This document shows positions 23,271-35,000 of a stretch of 64,000 nt of DNA, in pieces (within the stretch, counting starts at the first letter, position 1; each line of letters begins with the position of its first letter). The DNA lies in assembly GCF_051020765.1 (NCBI RefSeq), contig NC_134930.1, forward strand, positions 5,766,001-5,830,000. Direction: 5' to 3'. The notes beneath the pieces were generated by a model that was not told the DNA's origin, ran no database searches, and saw nothing but the letters and a program-made list of their open reading frames with translations. Source of the DNA: Lasioglossum baleicum. Its lineage: Eukaryota > Arthropoda > Insecta > Hymenoptera > Halictidae. The position numbers were made by a program, and so were the translations under genes.

Positions 23271-25200
23271 CTCATGGTTAAGAAGGTAGTGTATACCAGT
23301 TCGGGGACGAAACCGGTGAGTCCCATCTTGGATTCCTGGCTAAGAAGGTAGTGTATACCTGTTCGCGGACGACACCGATCAGTCCCATCTCGGCCTCATG
23401 GCTAAGAAGGTAGTGTATACCAGTTCGGGGACGAAACCGGTGAGTCCCATCTCGGCCTCATGGCTAAGATGGTAGTGTATACCTGTTCGCGGACGACACC
23501 GATCAGTCCCATCTCGGCCTCATGGCTAAGAAGGTAGTGTATACCTGTTCGCGGACGACACCGATCAGTCCCGTCTCGGCCTCATGGCTAAGAAGGTAGT
23601 GTATACCTGTTCGCGGACAACACCGATCAGTCCCATCTCGGCCTCATGGCTAAGAAGGTAGTGTATACCAGTTCCGGACGACACCGGTGAGTCCCATCTC
23701 GGCCTCATGGCTAAGAAGGTAGTGTATACCTGTTCGCGGACGACACCGATCAGTCCCTTCTCGACCTCATGGCTAAGAAGGTAGTGTATACCAGTTCGGG
23801 GACGAAACCGGTGAGTCCCATCTCGGCTTCATGGCTAGGAAGGTAGTGTATACCTGTTCGCGGACGACACCGATCAGTCCCATCTCGGCCTCATGGCTAA
23901 GAAGGTAGTGTATACCAGTTCCGGACGACACCGGTAAGTCCCTTCTCGGCCTCATGGCTAAGAAGGTAGTGTATACCTGTTCGCGGACAACACCGATCAG
24001 TCCCATCTCCGCCTCATGGCTAAGAAGGTAGTGTATACCAGTTCCGGACGACACCGGTGAGTCCCATCTCGTCCTCGTGGCTAAGAAGGTAGTGTATACC
24101 TGTTCGCGGACGACACCGATCAGTCCCATCTCGGCCTCATGGCTAAGAAGGTAGTGTATACCAGTTCCGGACGACACCGGTAAGTCCCTTCTCGGCCTCA
24201 TGGCTAAGAAGGTAGTGTATACCAGTTCGGGGACGAAACCGGTGAGTCCCATCTCGGCCTCATGGCTAAGAAGGTAGTGTATACCTGTTCGCGGACGACA
24301 CCGATCAGTCCCATCTCGGTCTCCTGGCTAAGAAGGTAGTGTATACCAGTTCCGGACGACACCGGTGAGCCCCTTCTCGGCCTCATGGCTAAGTAGGTAG
24401 TGTATACCAGTTCCGGACGACACCGGTAAGTCCCTTCTCGGCCTCATGGCTAAGAAGGTAGTGTATACCTGTTCGCGGACTACACCGATCAGTCCCATCT
24501 CGGCCACATGGCTAAGAAGGTAGTGTATACCTGTTCGCGGACAACACCGATCAGTCCCATCTCTGCCTCATGGCTAAGAAGGTAGTGTATACCAGTTCCG
24601 GACGACACCGGTGAGTCACATCTCGGCCTCATGGCTAAGAAGGTAGTGTATACCTGTTCGCGGACGACACCGATCAGTCTCTTCTCGGCCTCATTGCTAA
24701 GAAGGTAGTGTATACCAGTTCGGGGACGAAACCGGTGAGTCCCATCTCGGCCTCATGGCTAAGAAGGTAGTGTATACCTGTTCGCGGACGACACCGATCA
24801 GTCCCATCTCGGCCTCATGGCTAAGAAGGTAGTGTATACCAGTTCCGGACGACACCGGTAAGTCGCTTCTCGGCCTCATGGCTAAGAAGGTAGTATATAC
24901 CAGTTCGGGGACGACACCGATCAGTCCCATCTCGGCCTCATGGCTAAGAAGGTAGTGTATACCAGTTCCGGACGACACCGGTAAGTCCCTTCTCGGGCTC
25001 ATGGCTAAGAAGGTAGTGTATACCAGTTCGGGGACGAAACCGGTGAGTCCCATCTCGGCCTCATGGCTAAGAAGGTAGTGTATACCTGTTCGCGGACGAC
25101 ACCGATCAGTCCCATCTCGGCCTCATTGCTAAGAAGGTAGTGTATACCAGTTCGGGGACGAAACCGGTGAGTCCCATCTCGGCCTCATGGCTAAGAAGGT
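23270..25200 (+). repeat. Mosaic stretch of the array between duplications
   Basis: The same 62-bp monomers, without a simple local higher-order period. Parts resemble earlier blocks: 24,697-25,053 matches 17,111-17,467 (offset 7,586), sharing the GTAAGTCGCTTC and TTCTCGGGCTC variants. A CTCGACCTC marker occurs at 23,761. A stretch near 24,318 and 24,061 carries private changes (GGTCTCCTGG, TCGTCCTCG). I see no gene here. Confidence 0.75.
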
Positions 25201-28200
25201 AGTGTATACCTGTTCGCGGACGACACCGATCAGTCCCATCTCGGCCTCATGGCTAAGAAGGTAGTGTATACCTGTTCGCGGACAACACCGATCAGTCCCA
25301 TCTCCGCCTCATGGCTAAGAAGGTAGTGTATACCAGTTCGGGGACGAAACCGGTGAGTTCCATCTCGGCCTCATGGCTAAGATGGTAGTGTATACCAGTT
25401 CCGGGGGCACCGGTAAGTCCCTTCTCGGCCTCATGGCTAAGAAGGTAGTGTATACCAGTTCCGGACGAAACCGGTGAGTCCCATCTTGGCCTCCTGGCTA
25501 AGAAGGTAGTGTATACCTGTTCGCGGACGACACCGATCAGTCCCATCTCGGCCTCATGGCTAAGAAGGTAGTGTATACCAGTTCGGGGACGAAACCGGTG
25601 AGTCCCATCTCGGCCTCATGGCTAAGATGGTAGTGTATACCTGTTCGCGGACGACACCGATCAGTCCCATCTCGGCCTCATGGCTAAGAAGGTAGTGTAT
25701 ACCAGTTCCGGACGACACCGGTGAGCCCCTTCTCGGCCTCATGGCTAAGTAGGTAGTGTATACCAGTTCCGGACGACACCGGTAAGTCCCTTCTCGGCCT
25801 CATGGCTAAGAAGGTAGTGTATACCTGTTCGCGGACGACACCGGTGAGTCCCATCTCGGCCTCATGGCTAAGAAGGTAGTGTATACCTGTTCGCGGACGA
25901 CACCGATCAGTCCCTTCTCGGCCTCATGGCTAAGAAGGTAGTGCATACCAGTTCGGGGACGACACCGGTAAGTCCCTTCTCGGCCTCATGGCTAAGAAGG
26001 TAGTATATACCAGTTCGGGGACGACACCGATCAGTCCCATCTCGGCCTCATGGCTAAGAAGGTAGTGTATACCAGTTCCGGACGACACCGGTAAGTCCCT
26101 TCTCGGCCTCATGGCTAAGAAGGTAGTGTATACCAGTTCGGGGACGAAACCGGTGAGTCCCATCTCGGCCTCATGGCTAAGAAGGTAGTGTATACCTGTT
26201 CGCGGACGACACCGATCAGTCCCATCTCGGCCTCATGGCTAAGAAGGTAGTGTATACCAGTTCGGGGACGAAACCGGTGAGTCCCATCTCGGCCTCATGG
26301 CTAAGATGGTAGTGTATACCAGTTCCGGGGGCACCGGTAAGTCCCTTCTCGGCCTCATGGCTAAGAAGGTAGTGTATACCAGTTCGGGGACGAAACCGGT
26401 GAGTCCCATCTTGGCCTCCTGGCTAAGAAGGTAGTGTATACCTGTTCGCGGACGACACCGATCAGTCCCATCTCGGCCTCATGGCTACGAAAGTAGTGTA
26501 TACCAGTTCGGGGACGAAACCGGTGAGTCCCATCTCGGCCTCATGGCTAAGATGGTAGTGTATACCTGTTCGCGGACGACACCGATCAGTCCCATCTCGG
26601 CCTCATGGCTAAGAAGGTAGTGTATACCAGTTCCGGACGACACCGGTGAGTCCCATCTCGGCCTCATGGCTAAGAAGGTAGTGTATACCAGTTCGGGGAC
26701 GAAACCGGTGAGTCCCACCTCGGCCTCATGGCTAAGAAGGTAGTGTATACCTGTTCGCGGACGACACCGATCAGTCCCATCTCGGCCTCATGGCTAAGAT
26801 GGTAGTGTATACCTGTTCGCGGACGACACCGATCAGTCCCATCTCGGCCTCATGGCTAAGAAGGTAGTGTATACCAGTTCCGGACGACACCGGTGAGCCC
26901 CTTCTCGGCCTCATGGCTAAGAAGGTAGTGTATACCAGTTCGGGGACGAAACCGGTGAGTCCCATCTCGGCCTCATGGCTAAGAAGGTAGTGTATACCTG
27001 TTCGCGGACGACACCGATCAGTCCCATCTCGGCCTCATGGCTAAGAAGGTAGTGTATACCAGTTCCGGACGACACCGGTGAGCCCCTTCTCGGCCTCATG
27101 GCTAAGTAGGTAGTGTATACCAGTTCCGGACGACACCGGTAAGTCCCTTCTCGGCCTCATGGCTAAGAAGGTAGTGTATACCTGTTCGCGGACGACACCG
27201 ATCAGTCCCATCTCGGCCACATGGCTAAGAAGGTAGTGTATACCAGTTCGGGGACGACACCGGTGAGTCCCATCTCGGCCTCATGGCTAAGAAGGTAGTG
27301 TATACCTGTTCGCGGACAACACCGATCAGTCCCATCTCCGCCTCATGGCTAAGAAGGTAGTGTATACCAGTTCGGGGACGAAACCGGTGAGTTCCATCTC
27401 GGCCTCATGGCTAAGATGGTAGTGTATACCAGTTCCGGGGGCACCGGTAAGTCCCTTCTCGGCCTCATGGCTAAGAAGGTAGTGTATACCAGTTCCGGAC
27501 GAAACCGGTGAGTCCCATCTTGGCCTCCTGGCTAAGAAGGTAGTGTATACCTGTTCGCGGACGACACCGATCAGTCCCATCTCGGCCTCATGGCTAAGAA
27601 GGTAGTGTATACCAGTTCCGGACGACACCGGTGAGCCCCTTCTCGGCCTCATGGCTAAGTAGGTAGTGTATACCAGTTCCGGACGACACCGGTAAGTCCC
27701 TTCTCGGCCTCATGGCTAAGAAGGTAGTGTATACCTGTTCGCGGACGACACCGATCAGTCCCATCTCGGCCACATGGCTAAGAAGGTAGTGTATACCTGT
27801 TCGCGGACGACACCGATCAGTCCCATCTCGGCCTCATGGCTAAGAAGGTAGTGTATACCTGTTCGCGGACAACACCGATCAGTCCCATCTCCGCCTCATG
27901 GCTAAGAAGGTAGTGTATACCAGTTCGGGGACGAAACCGGTGAGTTCCATCTCGGCCTCATGGCTAAGATGGTAGTGTATACCAGTTCCGGGGGCACCGG
28001 TAAGTCCCTTCTCGGCCTCATGGCTAAGAAGGTAGTGTATACCAGTTCCGGACGAAACCGGTGAGTCCCATCTTGGCCTCCTGGCTAAGAAGGTAGTGTA
28101 TACCTGTTCGCGGACGACACCGATCAGTCCCATCTCGGCCTCATGGCTAAGAAGGTAGTGTATACCAGTTCGGGGACGAAACCGGTGAGTCCCATCTCGG

Positions 28201-29877
28201 CCTCATGGCTAAGATGGTAGTGTATACCTGTTCGCGGACGACACCGATCAGTCCCATCTCGGCCTCATGGCTAAGAAGGTAGTGTATACCAGTTCCGGAC
28301 GACACCGGTGAGCCCCTTCTCGGCCTCATGGCTAAGTAGGTAGTGTATACCAGTTCCGGACGACACCGGTAAGTCCCTTCTCGGCCTCATGGCTAAGAAG
28401 GTAGTGTATACCTGTTCGCGGACGACACCGGTGAGTCCCATCTCGGCCTCATGGCTAAGAAGGTAGTGTATACCTGTTCGCGGACGACACCGATCAGTCC
28501 CTTCTCGGCCTCATGGCTAAGAAGGTAGTGCATACCAGTTCGGGGACGACACCGGTAAGTCCCTTCTCGGCCTCATGGCTAAGAAGGTAGTATATACCAG
28601 TTCGGGGACGACACCGATCAGTCCCATCTCGGCCTCATGGCTAAGAAGGTAGTGTATACCAGTTCCGGACGACACCGGTAAGTCCCTTCTCGGCCTCATG
28701 GCTAAGAAGGTAGTGTATACCAGTTCGGGGACGAAACCGGTGAGTCCCATCTCGGCCTCATGGCTAAGAAGGTAGTGTATACCTGTTCGCGGACGACACC
28801 GATCAGTCCCATCTCGGCCTCATGGCTAAGAAGGTAGTGTATACCAGTTCGGGGACGAAACCGGTGAGTCCCATCTCGGCCTCATGGCTAAGATGGTAGT
28901 GTATACCAGTTCCGGGGGCACCGGTAAGTCCCTTCTCGGCCTCATGGCTAAGAAGGTAGTGTATACCAGTTCGGGGACGAAACCGGTGAGTCCCATCTTG
29001 GCCTCCTGGCTAAGAAGGTAGTGTATACCTGTTCGCGGACGACACCGATCAGTCCCATCTCGGCCTCATGGCTACGAAAGTAGTGTATACCAGTTCGGGG
29101 ACGAAACCGGTGAGTCCCATCTCGGCCTCATGGCTAAGATGGTAGTGTATACCTGTTCGCGGACGACACCGATCAGTCCCATCTCGGCCTCATGGCTAAG
29201 AAGGTAGTGTATACCAGTTCCGGACGACACCGGTGAGTCCCATCTCGGCCTCATGGCTAAGAAGGTAGTGTATACCAGTTCGGGGACGAAACCGGTGAGT
29301 CCCACCTCGGCCTCATGGCTAAGAAGGTAGTGTATACCTGTTCGCGGACGACACCGATCAGTCCCATCTCGGCCTCATGGCTAAGATGGTAGTGTATACC
29401 TGTTCGCGGACGACACCGATCAGTCCCATCTCGGCCTCATGGCTAAGAAGGTAGTGTATACCAGTTCCGGACGACACCGGTGAGCCCCTTCTCGGCCTCA
29501 TGGCTAAGAAGGTAGTGTATACCAGTTCGGGGACGAAACCGGTGAGTCCCATCTCGGCCTCATGGCTAAGAAGGTAGTGTATACCTGTTCGCGGACGACA
29601 CCGATCAGTCCCATCTCGGCCTCATGGCTAAGAAGGTAGTGTATACCAGTTCCGGACGACACCGGTGAGCCCCTTCTCGGCCTCATGGCTAAGTAGGTAG
29701 TGTATACCAGTTCCGGACGACACCGGTAAGTCCCTTCTCGGCCTCATGGCTAAGAAGGTAGTGTATACCTGTTCGCGGACGACACCGATCAGTCCCATCT
29801 CGGCCACATGGCTAAGAAGGTAGTGTATACCAGTTCGGGGACGACACCGGTGAGTCCCATCTCGGCCTCATGGCTAA
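25200..29877 (+). repeat. 2,587-bp duplication with a nested partial third copy
   Basis: About 25,200-27,290 matches about 27,787-29,877 at offset 2,587 (42 monomers). Between them a further ~0.5-kb fragment repeats the start of the unit. The TCTCCGCC head followed by the GAGTTCC, AGATGG/CCGGGGGC and CATCTTGGCCTCC units appears at ~25,301, ~27,345 and ~27,888. A CTACGAAAG core variant occurs near 26,485 and 29,072 in the two main copies. The three-copy start with two-copy remainder suggests a stepwise exchange. Confidence 0.87.
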
Positions 29878-30854
29878 GAAGGTAGTGTATACCAGTTCCG
29901 GACGACACCGGTAAGTCCCTTCTCGGCCTCATGGCTAAGAAGGTAGTGTATACCAGTTCGGGGACGAAACCGGTGAGCCCCTTCTCGGCCTCATGGCTAA
30001 GTAGGTAGTGTATACCAGTTCCGGACGACACCGGTAAGTCCCTTCTCGGCCTCATGGCTAAGAAGGTAGTGTATACCTGTTCGCGGACGACACCGATCAG
30101 TCCCATCTCGGCCACATGGCTAAGAAGGTAGTGTATACCTGTTCGCGGACAACACCGATCAGTCCCATCTCTGCCTCATGGCTAAAGAGGTAGTGTATAC
30201 CAGTTCCGGACGACACCGGTGAGTCCCATCTCGGCCTCATGGCTAAGAAGGTAGTGTATACCTGTTCGCGGACGACACCGATCAGTCCCTTCTCGGCCTC
30301 ATGGCTAAGAAGGTAGTGTATACCAGTTCGGGGACGAAACCGGTGAGTCCCACCTCGGCCTCATGGCTAAGAAGGAAGTGTATACCTGTTCGCGGACGAC
30401 ACCGATCAGTCCCATCTCGGCCTCATGGCTAAGAAGGTAGTGTATACCAGTTCCGGACGACACCGGTAAGTCCCTTCTCGGCCTCATGGCTAAGAAGGTA
30501 GTGTATACCAGTTCGGGGACGAAACCGGTGAGTCCCATCTCGGCCTCATGGCTAAGAAGGTAGTGTATACCTGTTCGCGGACGACACCGATCAGACCCAT
30601 CTCGGCCTCATGGCTAAGAAGGTAGTGTATACCAGTTCGGGGACGACACCGGTGAGTCCCATCTCGGCCTCATGGCTAAGAAGGTAGTGTATACCAGTTC
30701 CGGACGACACCGGTAAGTCCCTTCTCGGCCTCATGGCTAAGAAGGTAGTGTATACCAGTTCGGGGACGAAACCGGTGAGTCCCATCTCGGCCTCATGGCT
30801 AAGAAGGTAGTGTATACCTGTTCGGGGACGAAACCGGTGAGTCCCATCTCGGCT

Positions 30855-33800
30855 TCATGGCTAGGAAGGTAGTGTATACCTATTCGCGGACGACACCGAT
30901 CAGTCCCATCTCGGCCTCATGGCTAAGATGGTAGTGTATACCAGTTCCGGACGACACCGGTGAGCCCCTTCCCGGCCTCATGGCTAAGTAGGTAGTGTAT
31001 ACCAGTTCCGGACGACACCGGTAAGTCCCTTCTCGGCCTCATGGCTAAGAAGGTAGTGTATACCTGTTCGCGGACGACACCGATCAGTCCCATCTCGGCC
31101 ACATGGCTAAGAAGGTAGTGTATACCTGTTCGCGGACAACACCGATCAGTCCCATCTCTGCCTCATGGCTAAGAAGGTAGTGTATACCAGTTCCGGACGA
31201 CACCGGTGAGTCCCATCTCGGTCTCATGGCTAAGAAGGTAGTGTATACCTGTTCGCGGACGACACCGATCAGTCCCTTCTCGGCCTCATGGCTAAGAAGG
31301 TAGTGTATACCAGTTCGGGGACGAAACCGGTGAGTCCCACCTCGGCCTCATGGCTAAGAGGGTAGTGTATACCTGTTCGCGGACGACACCGATCAGTCCC
31401 ATCTCGGCCTCATGGCTAAGAAGGTAGTGTATACCAGTTCCGGACGACACCGGTAAGTCCCTTCTCGGCCTCATGGCTAAGAAGGTAGTATGTACCAGTT
31501 CGGGGACGACACCGATCAGTCCCATCTCGGCCTCATGGCTAAGAAGGTAGTGTATACCAGTTCCGGACGACACCGGTAAGTCCCTTCTCGGCCTCATGGC
31601 TAAGAAGGTAGTGTATACCAGTTCGGGGACGAAACCGGTGAGTCCCACCTCGGCCTCATGGCTAAGAAGGTAGTGTATACCTGTTCGCGGACGACACCGA
31701 TCAGTCCCATCTCGGCCTCATGGTTAAGAAGGTAGTGTATACCAGTTCGGGGACGAAACCGGTGAGTCCCATCTTGGCCTCCTGGCTAAGAAGGTAGTGT
31801 ATACCTGTTCGCGGACGACACCGATCAGTCCCATCTCGGCCTCATGGCTAAGAAGGTAGTGTATACCAGTTCGGGGACGAAACCGGTGAGTCCCATCTCG
31901 GCCTCATGGCTAAGATGGTAGTGTATACCTGTTCGCGGAGGACACCGATCAGTCCCATCTCGGCCTCATGGCTAAGAAGGTAGTGTATACCAGTTCCGGA
32001 CGACACCGGTGAGTCCCATCTCGGCCTCATGGCTAAGAAGGTAGTGTATACCAGTTCGGGGACGAAACCGGTGAGTCCCATCTCGGCCTCATGGCTAAGA
32101 TGGTAGTGTATACCAGTTCCGGGGGCACCGGTAAGTCCCTTCTCGGCCTCATGGCTAAGAAGGTAGTGTATACCAGTTCGGGGACGAAACCGGTGAGTCC
32201 CATCTCGGCCTCATGGCTAAGATGGTAGTGTATACCTGTTCGCGGACGACACCGATCAGTCCCATCTCGGCCTCATGGCTAAGAAGGTAGTGTATACCAG
32301 TTCGGGGACGAAACCGGTGAGTCCCATCTCGGCCTCATGGCTAAGATGGTAGTGTATACCTGTTCGCGGACGACACCGATCAGTCCCATCTCGGCCTCAT
32401 GGCTAAGAAGGTAGTGTATACCAGTTCCGGAAGACACCGGTGAGTCCCATCTCGGCCTCATGGCTAAGAAGGTAGTGTATACCAGTTCGGGGACGAAACC
32501 GGTGAGTCCCACCTCGGCCTCATGGCTAAGAAGGTAGTGTATACCTGTTCGCGGACGACACCGATCAGTCCCATCTCGGCCTCATGGCTAAGAAGGTAGT
32601 GTATACCAGTTCCGGACGACACCGGTAAGTCCCTTCTCGGCCTCATGGCTAAGAAGGTAGTGTATACCAGTTCGGGGACGAAACCGGTGAGTCCCATCTC
32701 GGCCTCATGGCTAAGATGGTAGTGTATACCTGTTCGCGGACGACACCGATCAGTCCCATCTCGGCCTCATGGCTAAGAAGGTAGTGTATACCAGTTCCGG
32801 AAGACACCGGTGAGTCCCATCTCGGCCTCATGGCTAAGAAGGTAGTGTATACCAGTTCCGGACGACACCGGTGAGTCCCATCTCGGCCTCATGGCTAAGA
32901 AGGTAGTGTATACCTGTTCGCGGACGACACCGATCAGTCCCTTCTCGACCTCATGGCTAAGAAGGTAGTGTATACCAGTTCGGGGACGAAACCGGTGAGT
33001 CCCATCTCGGCCTCATGGCTAGGAAGGTAGTGTATACCTATTCGCGGACGACACCGATCAGTCCCATCTCGGCCTCATGGCTAAGATGGTAGTGTATACC
33101 AGTTCCGGACGACACCGGTGAGCCCCTTCTCGGCCTCATGGCTAAGTAGGTAGTGTATACCAGTTCCGGACGACACCGGTAAGTCCCTTCTCGGCCTCAT
33201 GGCTAAGAAGGTAGTGTATACCTGTTCGCGGACGACACCGATCAGTCCCATCTCGGCCACATGGCTAAGAAGGTAGTGTATACCTGTTCGCGGACAACAC
33301 CGATCAGTCCCATCTCTGCCTCATGGCTAAGAAGGTAGTGTATACCAGTTCCGGACGACACCGGTGAGTCCCATCTCGGTCTCATGGCTAAGAAGGTAGT
33401 GTATACCTGTTCGCGGACGACAGCGATCAGTCCCTTCTCGGCCTCATGGCTAAGAAGGTAGTGTATACCAGTTCGGGGACGAAACCGGTGAGTCCCACCT
33501 CGGCCTCATGGCTAAGAGGGTAGTGTATACCTGTTCGCGGACGACACCGATCAGTCCCATCTCGGCCTCATGGCTAAGAAGGTAGTGTATACCAGTTCCG
33601 GACGACACCGGTAAGTCCCTTCTCGGCCTCATGGCTAAGAAGGTAGTATGTACCAGTTCGGGGACGACACCGATCAGTCCCATCTCGGCCTCATGGCTAA
33701 GAAGGTAGTGTATACCAGTTCCGGACGACACCGGTAAGTCCCTTCTCGGCCTCATGGCTAAGAAGGTAGTGTATACCAGATCGGGGACGAAACCGGTGAG

Positions 33801-35000
33801 TCCCACCTCGGCCTCATGGCTAAGAAGGTAGTGTATACCTGTTCGCGGACGACACCGATCAGTCCCATCTCGGCCTCATGGCTAAGAAGGTAGTATGTAC
33901 CAGTTCGGGGACGACACCGATCAGTCCCATCTCGGCCTCATGGCTAAGAAGGTAGTGTATACCAGTTCCGGACGACACCGGTAAGTCCCTTCTCGGCCTC
34001 ATGGCTAAGAAGGTAGTGTATACCAGATCGGGGACGAAACCGGTGAGTCCCACCTCGGCCTCATGGCTAAGAAGGTAGTGTATACCTGTTCGCGGACGAC
34101 ACCGATCAGTCCCATCTCGGCCTCATGGTTAAGAAGGTAGTGTATACCAGTTCGGGGACGAAACCGGTGAGTCCCATCTTGGCCTCCTGGCTAAGAAGGT
34201 AGTGTATACCTGTTCGCGGACGACACCGATCAGTCCCATCTCGGCCTCATGGCTAAGAAGGTAGTGTATACCAGTTCGGGGACGAAACCGGTGAGTCCCA
34301 TCTCGGCCTCATGGCTAAGATGGTAGTGTATACCTGTTCGCGGAGGACACCGATCAGTCCCATCTCGGCCTCATGGCTAAGAAGGTAGTGTATACCAGTT
34401 CCGGACGACACCGGTGAGTCCCATCTCGGCCTCATGGCTAAGAAGGTAGTGTATACCAGTTCGGGGACGAAACCGGTGAGTCCCATCTCGGCCTCATGGC
34501 TAAGATGGTAGTGTATACCAGTTCCGGGGGCACCGGTAAGTCCCTTCTCGGCCTCATGGCTAAGAAGGTAGTGTATACCAGTTCGGGGACGAAACCGGTG
34601 AGTCCCATCTCGGCCTCATGGCTAAGATGGTAGTGTATACCTGTTCGCGGACGACACCGATCAGTCCCATCTCGGCCTCATGGCTAAGAAGGTAGTGTAT
34701 ACCAGTTCCGGAAGACACCGGTGAGTCCCATCTCGGCCTCATGGCTAAGAAGGTAGTGTATACCAGTTCGGGGACGAAACCGGTGAGTCCCACCTCGGCC
34801 TCATGGCTAAGAAGGTAGTGTATACCTGTTCGCGGACGACACCGATCAGTCCCATCTCGGCCTCATGGCTAAGAAGGTAGTGTATACCAGTTCCGGACGA
34901 CACCGGTAAGTCCCTTCTCGGCCTCATGGCTAAGAAGGTAGTGTATACCAGTTCGGGGACGAAACCGGTGAGTCCCATCTCGGCCTCATGGCTAAGAAGG
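30855..35000 (+). repeat. 2.16/2.41-kb duplication, related to 20-23 kb
   Basis: 30,305-31,648 corresponds to 20,071-21,414 at offset 10,234. The block ~30,855-31,700 then repeats at ~33,013-33,858 (offset 2,158). The offset becomes 2,405 after an extra four-monomer (247-bp) insertion at about 33.65-34.12 kb, and 2,281 after loss of two monomers (124 bp) near 34.5 kb. Markers include TGGTTAAG at 31,721 and 34,126, GTATGTACC units, and AGATCGGGG at 33,779 and 34,026. Confidence 0.85.
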
